64,000 nucleotides of DNA from contig JAHQRK010000021.1 of assembly GCA_019828595.1 (NCBI GenBank), positions 806,001 through 870,000 on the forward strand, in the 5' to 3' direction. The position numbers were made by a program, and so were the translations under genes. The notes under the pieces were generated by a model that saw only the letters and a list, made by a program, of their open reading frames with translations, did not search any database and had not been told where the DNA came from. Shown here piece by piece: positions 31,266 through 41,812 of the stretch (positions are counted from its first letter, which is position 1; each line of letters begins with the position of its first letter). The stretch is from Aphanomyces cochlioides (taxonomy: Eukaryota; Oomycota; Saprolegniomycetes; Saprolegniales; Verrucalvaceae).

Positions 31266-32811
31266 TCAGTCACTCGAGTTTGCCACCACAAGGATCGGCG
31301 GCGGTTTTTCTTTCCTCTCGAGGAGAGCTGTGTACTGTTCTTGAAGCCATTGTCCAAGCGCGGCGTGGCCATTCTCGACGGCAAACCGCACGGGCGTGAA
31401 TCCATCGTCGTCTTCTTGCATATGCTGGAGGCCAAGACCGCCGCATGCAATAAGCCATTCGCACGCGGCATGATGGCCCTTGATTGCTGCTTTATGAAGC
31501 GCACTGTGACCATTATGGTTGAGCAGCGTAAAGTTGACGCCTTGGGCGCGGAGGAATTCCATCATGGGCACGCTACCCGTCATGCAGCTCCACTGCGTTG
31601 CATTGCAGCCGTACGAATTCAAATGGTGGACATTGCATTGTGCCACCGATCTACAACGAGAAGAATAAGTTTTACACCCTTCCAGGCATCGAGGGGCGTA
31701 CACGAGCCACTCGCACATGGAGAGTTGGTCGTTCCAGACTGCATAATGGAACGCAGTGGTCCCATCGGCGGTCGGGATGTCGACAGGAATGCCCAACTCC
31801 AGCACGAGCCACTGGCAAATCTCTAAATGGCCATTGCGCGCTGACCAGTGGAGCGCATTGCGTCGCATGCCTCAAGTAAACTCGGTGAACGTGGGCGTGG
31901 TTGTAAATTTGACTACCTCGTTTGCCCTGCAGTGCGGCAGGATCCATGTTGCATTCCAGGACGAGATAGTTGCAAACGTTCAGGTGGCCACCGCCTGCAG
32001 CCCAGACGAGAGCATTGCAGCCATTGTGGTCTTCGTTGTCAGGATTCCACTCGCTTGTAGCTTGGAGCTCTTGGAGGGCTTTGAGATCTCCTTGAGCTGC
32101 TGCTCTGATGCCTTTGTCTTGGATTTTAGCCAGCGTTGGAAGCATCGCCGCCGGTGACGACGACAGAGCTGGCGCCTGGCGCGAGGCGAAAGACGCTGGT
32201 GGAGTATAAACAATCAACTGCCAGTCCGTCATGAGCGCCTCTTCCTGGGCGGTGCCAAAGTTGGCGTCGTGTTGTTTCATTTGGTGCCATCGGATTCCAC
32301 GCGGTCCATTGAAAAACAACCCGCAGAGCGAGCACGGCAAGCGACCGTGGAGCGCATGCCATTCCAAATGGCGATGGCTTGTAAATACGAGCAGGCCTCG
32401 CGGATTGCATCGCACGTCGGCCACGAGTGGCCGAAGCAAGTCGTCCTCCAGCAATCGCGCCGTCAGGGCTTGTCCGATGGCATACGACGAGGTATAGACC
32501 CGGTCTCGCTCCAGGCCATAGCTTGAAATCGTTGTCAATCGCAGCGGTTCATCAAACGACGTCGCGCCTTGTGTATGCAGCGATGTAATGTGCGCTTTGA
32601 ACACTTCGATGGCGTACGGCAGCTCGAAATCGCCGCTTGTCGCGCGGTTTTTTCCTACGAACGATCTCTACACCGTGCTCCACGATAAACACTGAGTACC
32701 TGGCCTTAGTTTATTCTTGCTCGCTTCGTATTTCCTGGCGAAGCGCTCCCCAAGCACGTCATGAATGGCGTCGACAACGCGGGCTTCAATCTCGTCGTGG
32801 TCGTTGGACAT
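31266..32811 (-). CDS. C2H2 zinc finger plus ankyrin-repeat protein, four exons
   Basis: Exons are 32811-32700, 32654-31917, 31870-31702 and 31650-31266. The introns are 45, 46 and 51 nt, all GT-AG. The third intron is a multiple of three without a stop, so it is deduced from restoring the repeat (CEWLV joined to SVAQCNVHHLNSYGCNA). The product has 467 residues: MSNDHDEIEARVVDAIHD at the start, a single C2H2 finger at about 145-166 (CSLCGLFFNGPRGIRWHQMK, then QH), and ankyrin repeats from about 225 to 460 (for example NGCNALVWAAGGGHLNVCNY and RRNALHWSARNGHLEICQWL). Ankyrin repeats are protein-binding scaffolds; the finger may bind nucleic acid or protein. The cellular role is unknown. Divergently transcribed from the gene starting at 32853, only 41 bp away. 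Confidence 0.88.
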
Positions 32812-32852
32812 GCCACTTGGTCGAAATAGCTCGAAAAACTTTATACCAACTA

Positions 32853-33209
32853 ATGCAACCAGACGATCCGCATGTCATCTCTGACATGGATAAACTGCAC
32901 GCAGAGTGCCAAAGATCGTTGATGACCGCACGCTGTTTCATCGAACTTCACCATGCAGCAGGGCGGAGGATTCGCCCCAACCCCCCGTCAACGATGGAAA
33001 TTACAGCTGGAGTACATATTGAAGCTGTAGCCTCTCTAGAAGATAGGCGCAAGCTAGCTCAGGCACTAGAACGCACTACATTAGCCCCCCTACTGGAGCT
33101 TGATAATGCCAATGTAGGAGACGTGGAGGCTGGCAAAACCGGCGTGGCAACATGCCGACGACGGTGGTGGGGGGAGGGCGAGATGGGAGACGGACTCGCT
33201 CAATCGTGA
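32853..33209 (+). CDS. Hypothetical 118-residue protein
   Basis: The frame from the ATG at 32853 (MQPDDPHVISDMDKLHAECQ) has a protein-like, helical composition through RKLAQALERTTLAPLLELDN. The last ~25 residues are less convincing and could hide an unrecognised intron or end. No domain is recognised. It shares a 41 bp divergent promoter region with the ankyrin gene and is followed 58 bp later by the ARM-repeat gene, so it might instead be a mis-split upstream part of that gene; I found no junction linking them. Confidence 0.45.
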   Translation: MQPDDPHVISDMDKLHAECQRSLMTARCFIELHHAAGRRIRPNPPSTMEITAGVHIEAVASLEDRRKLAQALERTTLAPLLELDNANVGDVEAGKTGVATCRRRWWGEGEMGDGLAQS

Positions 33210-33267
33210 CTATTAGTTTGGTCAAAATAGTTCGAGTTGGGATTTTTTGTTGGTCGCAGTTGAACCC

Positions 33268-34527
33268 ATGGCATCCGTCAGCGCGATTGTCGCCGACTTG
33301 CGGCTTGGTACGACGCCATTCCTTGCCGCTTTTCTGATGGAATTTGGTCTGCATTAGGTGGAGCTCAAGCGCTCAAAGCAGTCCAGCGACTTGTTCAAAG
33401 CGAGCGCGTTGATACTGTCTTGGCGCCGGACCTTGTGAAACTCGTGTCGTCAGGCGAGCCAGCTCTCGCCGTGCCGTCGTTTCTCGCGTTTTCCAAACTG
33501 TGCCGCAACCACGACTTGACAACGCACCCGCTGGCGACGTTTGATCCAACGGCAGTCGCCTCCACCGTCGCGGAGCATTTGACGTCGGCGGATGTGCGCA
33601 TGCAAGCTGCGGCCGCCTTGACACTCAACAATTTAGCCGAGAACCAACTCGCGCTCGAGCCAAATGTGCTGGAACGCGTCGTAGACGCCATCGAAGAAAG
33701 CGGCCACGAAAGCATCCAACGCGCATTGCTAAGCTACATTGGTACACCGCTCCTCGATAGCTGGATCGATTTACTTTGGCCTAGGCAATGCCACTGCCTC
33801 GACGGAAGCGTCTCGTGCTCTCGTCGCGGAAACCAACTGCCTCAGTGTCTTGTCGGAACTCCTCCAGGCTGGGCAAAGTCAGCACTTTCATCAAGTTATC
33901 TAGCTCATCGCTGTCTAGGCGAGTCGCTCCGAAGTGCAGCAGCGCTGGCGATTGGGAATGTCTGCTCGTCGCGCGACATATTGGCTCAAAATCAACTCCG
34001 CGAGGTAAACCACGTCGGTCGAAACGTCTTTGACCTCCTGATAGACCGGTGGCCTCGCTGACTTGGTCCTCCTTCTATCGACTACGTACTCTGAAGAGGT
34101 TAACATCCTTTCAACCCCTGAACGAGCGCGTCTACGTTGTCTGTAGGCCAGCGAATGCTCGGCGTGGGCCATCAGCCACGGCGTGCACCAAAATACTTTG
34201 AGCCAAGTCCGTCCTCTACGTCTTGACGCCGCTAACCTCTGCTGGATTAGGACTTTGTTGGCGACGCTGGTGCTATTGGCTTGCTTCTCAAGCTTGTGCT
34301 TTCCCCAGTCGACGTCGGTGCCGCTGAAAGCTTCCAGGTTTCACAAGGATTACTTGTAGGACGTCCGCCGTAATGCACTCATGGCGCTGCACAGCAGTAC
34401 AATCGCCCATCCAGTGAATTTGGAACGCTGCAAGAAGAACAACGGCGATGAAATCGTCCAAGAACTCCTCAACGACGACGTGGACGAATGCCGGACATAC
34501 GCCGAACTCTTGTCAAGGGAACTCTAG
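33268..34527 (+). CDS. Armadillo (ARM)-repeat protein, eight exons
   Basis: Exons are 33268-33307, 33358-33741, 33785-33877, 33919-34004, 34045-34098, 34147-34206, 34251-34313 and 34360-34527. All seven introns are 40-50 nt GT-AG, and phases match at every junction, giving 315 residues. The translation is a solenoid of ARM-type repeats: GAQALKAVQRLVQSERVDTV, DVRMQAAAALTLNNLAENQL, ESLRSAAALAIGNVCSSRDI, GGLADLVLLLSTTYSEE joined to ASECSAWAISHGVHQNTLSQ, then DDVRRNALMALHSSTIAHPV and an acidic end (NDDVDECRTYAELLSREL). ARM solenoids bind partner proteins; no catalytic domain is present and the partner is unknown. Reading without splicing breaks it into pieces with stops, so an automatic caller could easily mark it as a pseudogene. 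Confidence 0.87.
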
Positions 34528-34932
34528 CCAAAGTTAGGTAGTTGACGCCCCCCAACAATTGTGAAAATGGCGAGCCCCCCCGGGCTTCTTGGTTTCTTTT
34601 AGCTCTTCAATGGACACATTCCTTGCATCGTAGCCATGGCAAACTTTATAGAATCCTGCGCAGCTCAACGCAATGGTTTCTACGCGCGGCGTACGCGACG
34701 GGGACGTCGGGGCATGAAAGACACGGATAGTATTCTGGACAACTGTCAAGAAATATTTAATGTCACATTATATAAATTAACAAAGGTCAATTTGAATTTT
34801 TTGATATTATTTTATATTTATTTTAACAGGTTATAAAATTTTATTAGAAAGTGACAATGTTGCAATCTCATCACAGTTTCTACAGGATCATGTTCGTAGT
34901 CTAGCCACAACTGCATTTTCGCTCTGTGGGCT
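34528..34932. other. 405 bp intergenic, AT-rich centre
   Basis: The part 34745-34850 is strongly AT-rich with runs of T and A. No gene is supported; short frames near 34540-34830 lack recognisable content. Confidence 0.5.
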
Positions 34933-35676
34933 ATGCTGGCACTGAAATATCTTGCGCTTGTTGTCCTGCATCTTGGCAATACGGTAGCTCACTCGTGGGT
35001 CGATTCGCTCTGGTGTGAATCGCCCTCGACTTTGGGCTACCCACGCAGTTACTTGAATCGGACGGAATCCCGCGCTGCGCTTGACAACGTCGCGTTTGAC
35101 CGTGCCATGACGTATCGCATTGAAAACTACAACCTGTCAACTCCGTTGTGCTCGCCCTCGCAGGAACACCCCCGGCAATTTGATCGCTACCCCCGATTGA
35201 CTTGTCCCCCCGGGGCGATTGTCCATTTTGCGTATTCCCCCAATGGCCACGTCGCCAAAGATCGCTGCCAACCGCGCGATCCCCGAGGCTGCGACGGCAT
35301 TTATCCCCCGCCGACGACCTGGTATGTCTTGTGGCAAACGACTCGCAATAAAGCGCTCCAGCGGGGCGATTTACCCAAGCATTTCAATGGAACGCTTGAA
35401 TCCAACACGACGCCGCTAGTTGTCGTCGGCCAAGGCCCGTATGACGACGGCGTCTGCGGTGAAGGGCTCAAGAATGGCAAAGCCCGCCTTGGGGCCAATT
35501 TTCCCTGCCGTGGAACGTTCCAATTGCCCAAAGATGCGACCAACCAACGCATGTCCCTCGTTTGGTTTTGGGCGTTTGATCGCACCTACGGCGTCGGCGA
35601 AGAGTACACCACTTGCTTTGACATTGACGTGCTGGACGCGTCCAAGAAGGCGCCTAAATCTCCACGCTATGAGTAG
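34933..35676 (+). CDS. Secreted histidine-brace protein, LPMO-like (DUF7492-type)
   Basis: This single exon encodes 247 residues. A signal peptide (MLALKYLALVVLHLGNTVA) is followed directly by His20 of HSWVDSLWCE, so the mature chain would begin with histidine. An amino-terminal His is the hallmark of lytic polysaccharide monooxygenases, where it and a second His clamp copper. The second His is plausibly H106 in SPNGHVAKD. GYPRSYLNRT, the YPRLTCPPGAIV strand, and YGVGEEYTTCFDIDV near the end resemble, from memory, the fungal/oomycete secreted family DUF7492. Several Cys and sequons suggest an extracellular, glycosylated enzyme. A role in wall or host polysaccharide oxidation is inference; the substrate and even activity are unproven. 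Confidence 0.75.
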   Translation: MLALKYLALVVLHLGNTVAHSWVDSLWCESPSTLGYPRSYLNRTESRAALDNVAFDRAMTYRIENYNLSTPLCSPSQEHPRQFDRYPRLTCPPGAIVHFAYSPNGHVAKDRCQPRDPRGCDGIYPPPTTWYVLWQTTRNKALQRGDLPKHFNGTLESNTTPLVVVGQGPYDDGVCGEGLKNGKARLGANFPCRGTFQLPKDATNQRMSLVWFWAFDRTYGVGEEYTTCFDIDVLDASKKAPKSPRYE

Positions 35677-35951
35677 ACTTAGTCGATGTTTTAGCCGCGA
35701 ATTCAATGGCCATTTGCATTTGTTAGCTGTGTCTTGGCGCTGTCGCCCAGGTTTTCTCCCCTTGTTGAACTATTTTTTGCGTCGTCGAGCTGCCGAGCCA
35801 CACCAGGGCCCTTGCAATGTCGCTACAATCTACAGGGAAGACAGAGATGGACTTGGGAAGCTGTGAAAGCTCGAGATTTTCAAAGTTGTCTCGGTTGGCC
35901 ACTTGGGTTGTCAACTTTTTTCAAAAGTTGTAGTAACCGGATGGTCACATT
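35677..35951. other. Intergenic between LPMO-like gene and DPH7
   Basis: No gene is supported in these 275 bp. Near 35880-35925 a short imperfect inverted repeat (TTTTCAAAGTTG and CAACTTTTTTCAAAAGTTG) could fold; its significance is unclear. Confidence 0.4.
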
Positions 35952-37299
35952 TTGGTGGAGTTTGACATGGCAACTACCTTGCACACACGCGATACTGGGC
36001 TTCATGCCGACTGCGTCGAGAGCTGCCCGATTGATGGCTTTGAGGATACGATGGCAGTCGGAACGTACCATTTGACAAAGCATGAAGGGGCGCCAGATAC
36101 GCGCAGCGGCACGATTGCGTTGCATTTCCTCCATGAGAACCAAGACGACGACTCGTCGATCAACATGGTTGATGGCCCGGTGACGCAAATGGACAGCGGT
36201 GTCTTTGATATGAAATGGTCCTTTCAACGTGTTTGCAATCAAGCCCTCGTCGGCGTCGCGACGGCTGGCGGCACGCTGGACATTCTAGCCTTGAGTGAGG
36301 TCTGTTTGACTGGCTGAGCGGATTTTCACCCAGCTTGATAGACTCGCAAGTTGGTGCCAGTGGCCTCAGCGTCTGGTGAAGGCGACGCTATGTTTATATC
36401 ACTCGTAGGCTCTGTCTAGTCGACCAGAGTCGCTTGACAAGACTGTCATTAGGACTGGAACAACCGCGTCCATGCTGTCCAAGATCCACAGATCACAGTG
36501 AGCCAATCCAACGGGTACGACAAGGCTTGACTAGCCATGACTGACTGCTCGCTAGGTTCTTGTCCGTGTGGCAGCTTGGTAACTCAGCACTGGAGCCGCT
36601 CGCTGAGGTGAACGTCCACTGCATTTCATGGTCTGACTTTGTAATTTAGTGGCGAGCTCATGATTTGTTTGGCTCTCCGATTGAAGTGTGGATCACGGCT
36701 TGGAACTACCACGACACGAATTTACTCTACTCTGGAGGCGACGACGCAACGTTCAAAGGGCAGGCAAACTCAATCTCTAGCGTAGCTCAGGGTGACTTTA
36801 GATGGGATGTACGTGCGACTGCTCGGCCGACTTATACCAAGCGCGACGTCCACACCATGGGCGTCTGCAGCATCCAAACGCATCCGCTGGATGAGTACGT
36901 CGTGGCTGTCGGGAGCTACGATGAGAACATTACGCTCTGGGATACGAGGCAGTTCAAGCAACCCACCAAACAGTTTTCAACGGGCGGCGGCGTCTGGCGA
37001 CTCAAATGGCATCCTCGCCACAAGGTACCGCAATCATCTGTAGCCCAACTTTGACAACACCCATCGTGATTGTTTAGTCGTTGTTACTCGCTGCTTGTAT
37101 GCACAATGGCTTTCAAATCCTCGACATCGAGTCGTCCCCCGAGCCTGCCGTGCTTTCGCATTACACCAAGCAGACATCGCTAGCGTATGGCGTCGACTGG
37201 TGGTACAAGCCGTCTGTCATTAGCTCGCCGCGGCAAGTTGTCGGCAGCGCGTCGTTTTACGACCATTCTTTTCACGTGTGGCAGGCGACGACACTCTAA
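35952..37299 (+). CDS. DPH7: Diphthine methylesterase (DPH7/WDR85), WD40 protein
   Basis: Seven exons: 35952-36299, 36342-36404, 36453-36514, 36556-36607, 36650-36759, 36802-37024 and 37078-37299, encoding 359 residues. DPH7 hydrolyses the methyl ester of diphthine on elongation factor 2, the step before final amidation in diphthamide synthesis; it acts in the cytosol. Signatures are LHADCVESCPIDGFEDTMAV and GTYHL, a FDMKW motif, AWNYHDTNLLYSGGDDATFK, HTMGVCSIQTHP, GSYDENITLWDTRQF, GGGVWRLKWHP, LLAACMHNGFQI and SLAYGVDWWYKP. One intron (36760-36801, 42 nt) appears to be GC-AG: removing it makes FKG-WDVR, the expected WD strand, while leaving it in adds 14 foreign residues without a stop. Start is the first ATG; a second (MATTLHTRDTG) is five codons later. 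Confidence 0.92.
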
Positions 37300-37316
37300 C
37301 ATTTAGATTACATACT

Positions 37317-37706
37317 TTACACATCTAATTCTTCCTGGGCGGCAAGCTCCGCGTCGGTCACGTCTTTGAGTTGTTGATATGCTTCCAAGAGCTGCTCGTA
37401 GCGGTTCTGGCGGTGGTCCGAGAGAACTTTGAGCTTGGCCATTCTCGTTTGTAAATCATGGACAAGTTGTTCGATCCGGGCTTCACGTTTTGCTTGCTGG
37501 CGTAGCCTTTCCCGGAGGATATCGCGCTCTTGTGTCAAGCTGCGGCATCGTCCTGTGAGTTCCTCAACGATAATGTCGCTCCGGTCGTCCGTCGTGGAAT
37601 GACGTCGAACTCGCTCTGTAGGAAACTCCCGGCCGTCGGTCGTTGAGTGGCGACGTACTCGCTCTGGGGGAATCTCCTGGGGCTGGACTTGGGCACGCAG
37701 CGACAT
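37317..37706 (-). CDS. Small coiled-coil protein
   Basis: This single exon encodes 129 residues. A decapeptide ERVRRHSTTD occurs twice (about residues 15-24 and 31-40) in an Arg/Ser/Thr-rich N-terminal arm, possibly a phosphorylation site because it contains RRHS. From about 48 to 125 it is a long coiled coil (LTQERDILRERLRQQAKREA, then RIEQLVHDLQTRMAKLKVLS). No other domain is present, and the family is not recognised. Convergent with DPH7: the two stop codons lie 18 bp apart. Confidence 0.7.
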   Translation of the reverse strand: MSLRAQVQPQEIPPERVRRHSTTDGREFPTERVRRHSTTDDRSDIIVEELTGRCRSLTQERDILRERLRQQAKREARIEQLVHDLQTRMAKLKVLSDHRQNRYEQLLEAYQQLKDVTDAELAAQEELDV

Positions 37707-38295
37707 GATTTAGGGAGCTTTATACCCTACGATTCTAATGCAAGAATAGCAGCTTCCAAGGAAAACAATCCATCGGCATTAGTTACCACATGGCCGAATG
37801 TGTATATACGGGGCATGTTGCGAGAAAATGTTGTAAAAGTACATGTCGCCTGTTACTGTACGGTAAAGTGAAGAATGTTGGTCAAGTCGACTGAAGATTC
37901 CACCATTTAAAAAAATATTTTCGAAATTGTTGATTTGATACGAATTTCCAGACCCCGTTCAATCGAATCACGCCGGCGGATCGATTCACCAATCGACGCC
38001 ATTGGCTAATAAATATTTTGGGCGATTGTGATTGGCTGAATAAAATTTTAAAGAAAGTACAGTTTCCATGAGAGAAAGTACTGTTCTAATTTTCATTCAT
38101 CCAATGTATTGGCGCGATTGGAGATTGATACAAAAAACGAATCCAAATTGGGAAATTTCTAGCGAATCCACAATACTACTTTCGTTTATTTTAATAAATT
38201 TGTAAAATTTAGTGGAATGTTGGTAATTGTTCAACTTTGAACATTTTGCTGCTCGTTGTGTCTCGTCTTTGCAGTAAACTTCGATTTTATAAAAG
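37707..38295. other. AT-rich intergenic with repeated ATTGGCT/CCAAT words
   Basis: No gene is seen. The section 37900-38200 contains several ATTGG or CCAAT words (near 37990, 38010, 38030, 38100 and 38120), some followed by AATAAA-like sequence. These could be CCAAT-box promoter elements or repeat remains. A similar AT-rich, ATTGG-bearing stretch occurs at 44000-44100. Confidence 0.35.
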
Positions 38296-39694
38296 TTATC
38301 CTGAAGATTCAGACAGTAAAGCTAGGAGACACTGCCCAGTCTTTGTCAAGAGCGGAGAATTTGGACCGCTGGATGTTTGCAGCGGCCACGTTATATTGGC
38401 CACAATGTCGTAGGCGTGGTAGAGCATATCGTGGAGAAATGGCGACGGACCGAGCGCAGAGGCTTGGGCATCGTGGTATCGCTGCTTGTCCACTTGGTTC
38501 ATCTTGGCGTGGACGAGCGCGAGATTGCGGTGGGCGCGCGCCATGCCTGCGTACGAATTGAGCTGCGTGCTGAGACTTAAATCCTTGGCGTGGCTTTCCA
38601 CTGCGTCGGGATATTGATGCCGAGCCAAAAAGACATTGCCCAAATTGGCATACGTCCGGGACGCCAAGTCAATGTCGTGTTCCGACGTCGCGATGGCCAA
38701 ACACTTGAGATGGTAGTCGTATGCGAGCGCATGCTGGCTAGAGCTCACGTAGACGACGCCAAGACCTTTAAACCCCCGGCCTTGTAGCTTGAGATGATGC
38801 ACAGATCGCGCCAAGTTGATGCACTTTGTCTGGCTGGCCAACGACGATTTGAGATCCCCGAGCTCCTTTTCAGCGGTGCCCATGTGATGATACACGAGTG
38901 CTTGCAGTGGAATGTCGTCCAGTTCTTCAGCGAGCCTCAAAACCTACGCAGAACAAGCAGCTCAGCCACGTTTAGAGCTCATGGTGTGTCATTTTACGCC
39001 TCGAAACGTGTCCAAAGCTGTGTCAAACTTGGCCTCGCCATAGAGCTGATACGAAGCCAGGGCCAGCGCGTCAGCGACGGGAATGTATTCGCTCGGTAGC
39101 TCCATTTCAGTGAGGAAACAACCCATGTCTTGCACTGGCGGGGGATCGATTGGTAAGTCATCATCTTGAACGCCAAAGCAGGTCGGTAGCAGCTGCAAAG
39201 GCGGCGCCAATTTCGTCCATCCAGGCTGGCTACGCCTTGCATAACGCACTCGGTGTCTTTGCTTGCCTCTAGGGAAGTTGTCACGAGAGAGAAGCTGAGC
39301 TTTCTTACAAAACCAGCGGTGCAATCTGTTGTGATGGAAGGCTAGTTGGCAGAACTGGAGCCGACTGGCTGTGACTCAGTGAGTTGCTTGGGGTCGACTG
39401 GAGGACTTTCTCCCTCGCTCTAGCCACATTTGGCTGCGAGGCTGAACGGTGTACGAGAGCTGTAGCTACAACTTCGACGGCTGGATCGTCTGCCGCTTCT
39501 TTTGATGGAGATGGAAGTGTTCGTGGTGAGTCCCTATGGTGAACCCGCTCGGTTTGGTGGTTATTGTTGGGTTTTCGAGTTGGACGAGGCTTTCCTTGCC
39601 GTGGCGAGCGTGTTTCTCGTATGGCAGTGAGTATTGGAGGTGCTTTACGTCCCCTCAGCTCTGCACTCAAGTTGGGGTACTCTTCAAAGACCAT
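38296..39694 (-). CDS. TPR-repeat protein with low-complexity N-terminus
   Basis: Exons are 39694-39309, 39268-38998 and 38943-38296; the introns are 40 and 54 nt GT-AG, phases 2 and 0, giving 434 residues from MVFEEYPNLSAELRGRKAPP. The first ~150 residues are Ser/Pro/Arg-rich and probably disordered. The rest is tetratricopeptide-like, for example ALALASYQLYGEAKFDTALD, LQALVYHHMGTAEKELGDLK, SRTYANLGNVFLARHQYPDA and MARAHRNLALVHAKMNQVDK. TPR superhelices bind partner proteins. The frame is open upstream of the chosen Met (LDLIAANVANTM) back to a possible acceptor AG at about 39734, so an additional 5' exon is likely but was not located between here and IF1. Confidence 0.82.
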
Positions 39695-39860
39695 CGTGTT
39701 GGCCACGTTGGCGGCAATGAGATCAAGGTGGAGCTAAATATAGATTCGTGCGTGTCAATGAACAGTTCGAGTATTTGCACTGTCTGGCCTGCTTCAGTTG
39801 TATGATCGGTGGATTGAGCATTATACACGACATCAATTCGTGAACATTATCAACATGTCT

Positions 39861-40217
39861 TTAGTGGGAGTGCTTCCACTTGAGCAAGGCTTCAACGGTG
39901 GCAGGCGAAGCGTTGGCACCGAGGATCTTGCTCAAAGCTTGCTTTTCGGCAGTTTCTTGCGTTTGCTTGCCGTGGCTGTCCACATGGTCGGCTTGTTCCT
40001 TCAACTTGGCCAAGAGCTTGCGAAGGGCCTTTTCGTCTTCCTTGCTACAAACACAAAGATATCAATCTCAACAACCGGGAATCGCAGCGTACTTGAAGAA
40101 ACGAGCTTCTTCAGCCTTTTCCTTTTCAGCAAACTTGTCCGAGAACGAGCGCGTGGGCATAGCAGCCGAGAATGATGGCAATTGGACACGGGCAGCGGCG
40201 CGGCGAAGGGCGAGCAT
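39861..40217 (-). CDS. Mitochondrial F1-ATPase inhibitor factor 1 (IF1/IATP family)
   Basis: Two exons, 40217-40093 and 40044-39861, with a 48 nt phase-2 GT-AG intron, encode 102 residues. The N-terminus MLALRRAAARVQLPSFSAA is an Arg-rich, acid-free mitochondrial targeting peptide. The conserved inhibitor helix spans the splice site: DKFAEKEKAEEARFF joined to NKEDEKALRKLLAKLKEQ, followed by a longer helix to the end. IF1 binds F1-ATPase at low matrix pH or on loss of membrane potential, blocking wasteful ATP hydrolysis by the reversed synthase. The protein is too short for an ordinary domain and would be missed without splicing. Tail residues HVDSHGKQ supply histidines of the type that give pH sensing in animal IF1; that parallel is inference. 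Confidence 0.85.
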
Positions 40218-40890
40218 GATGTATGATGGGAGTGGCTTGGTAAGTTGTCAACTGACCGCCTCACATTAGAAAATTGTATTAAACACTTGCGTGTTTATGC
40301 ACCAAGGAGATTTAAAACACGATCGAATGCAAAATTAAATTTCACAGGTTCTATTTAAACTAGATACAAGAAGCTCATAAGCAGTTACAACAGCGCACGC
40401 AAGATAAAGACGTGAGAGTTGAAGCGACATTTGTAATGAAGATCGATGTGGTGTGATTTGAGCAGAGTCAATTCGGAGGTGTTGTGCTGTCCACGAGTAT
40501 GATGTTGAAGTATTGCCACATCCATTCGCATTTTTATACACCAAACAAGTGGGTATAAATTTTCACAGTAGGTATTGAAAGTTGGCCAGGAAGTGGCATT
40601 GAGTGGGGGAACCAAAGCACGAGGCTTTCGAGGTCTCGTGAGCGTTCAATTTTAAGGATATCCTAGAGGGATCATCGGGGGATAGATTGGTCATTACGCT
40701 CAAGCTCTTATGAATTGGAATTTCCACATTACGATAGTTAGTTTTGCTCATATCTTGTTGACAAACAGCTCAGCAAAAACTGCCCTTGGGCGCCCACTAT
40801 ACTGTTTGCACAGGACAAACTTTTTAACTTACTCATATTTGTTCTTTGGTCCAGTCTTTCAATCATCCCCCTATATCTGTACTAACGTTA
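40218..40890. other. Intergenic between IF1 and the MITE
   Basis: No gene is supported. Minus frames of 62-76 codons at 40335-40751 lack recognisable content. The first ~100 bp should be the IF1 promoter. Confidence 0.4.
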
Positions 40891-41520
40891 CCGTATTCCG
40901 GTCGGTCGTGTACCAAAAAAATGTCGGAATATTTGAAAAAAACCGGTACACCACCGACCGAAACCATAGAATGCTTCACATACCATACTCGAAGGATGAT
41001 TGGTAAATAATGTAAGAATTTCAATCGATCCCCATCAACTGCACTTCAGTCACTTCAACTACATGAAGCTTAAAAACAACAACATCGTCCACCATTAGAC
41101 TGTCTCCACAGATATCGTGGCAAGTGCACGATTTTGTGCCCTCACCACTCGAGACTCCAACCACATCGACCGCTTTCATCGTCATGTTCATTTCAAAAAT
41201 ACATGATTGGATTAAAAAGGACCAATAGAATCACTCTAGGTACTGATTTCCCCGACTTTGAACCGGCCAAAAATAATCAATTTTAGAAGTTTACAAAGTT
41301 TTGTAGGTATAAAGATTGAGAATAAAGTGCAAGCTAGCATTTTACTCTCCAAAACTCTATAACTAATATTATAAAGTTTCAAAAATTATTCGATTGTGGC
41401 TGTTTCAAAGTCGGGGGGAAATCAGTACAAGGCCGACCGGAAGTTTGAAATCGTTCGCAAAGAAAAAATCGGTACACGCCCAACCGGAGATTTTTCAGTA
41501 CACGACCGACCGGAATACGG
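40891..41520. mobile_element. TA-flanked MITE (Tc1/mariner-like), 630 bp
   Basis: The left end CCGTATTCCGGTCGGTCGTG is mirrored by the right end (ending CACGACCGACCGGAATACGG), an exact match over about 24 bp that starts immediately inside TA dinucleotides at 40889-40890 and 41521-41522. Inside each end a second, degenerate copy of the CCG(A/G)CCGG...GTAC motif appears, giving a layered terminal structure. There is no transposase frame, so this is non-autonomous. TA duplication is typical of the Tc1/mariner superfamily. Confidence 0.85.
41243..41425. mobile_element. Second TA-flanked MITE nested in the first, 183 bp
   Basis: CTGATTTCCCCGACTTTGAA at the left end is matched in inverted orientation by TTCAAAGTCGGGGGGAAATC-AG at the right, with a 1-2 nt length difference in the G run. 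TA flanks both sides (41241-41242 and 41426-41427). The interior is AT-rich and non-coding. Because it lies wholly inside 40891-41520, it inserted later, or the outer element captured it. Confidence 0.75.
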
Positions 41521-41812
41521 TAGCCCCTGACGGTGTGAGGCTCGTTGTGGTGTGCATTTGGGCAATTTTCATTGCCGACGCCTGCGTCCCTGGTGGTCGC
41601 TACAGCGCAAAATTGACAGACTTTCCCTGATTAGAAGGATAAGGCAAGCAGTTGGCTATTGAAATCATCTCCTGACTCGCTTTGGTCTCACCAAACACAT
41701 AAAACAAGTCAATAAAATGGAATCAAGTAAAGTTGGCAGATTGAATCACCCGTGGCCAAGCTCTAAGTCCGCAAATTTACAAAAGAATGATCCTGTTGAG
41801 TATATTGTAATC

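Noticed and set aside
34314..34359. ARM-repeat gene as a pseudogene because of stops in its simple reading
   Set aside because: Each break is removed by a 40-50 nt GT-AG intron that keeps phase and restores ARM repeats, so it is an intact multi-exon gene.
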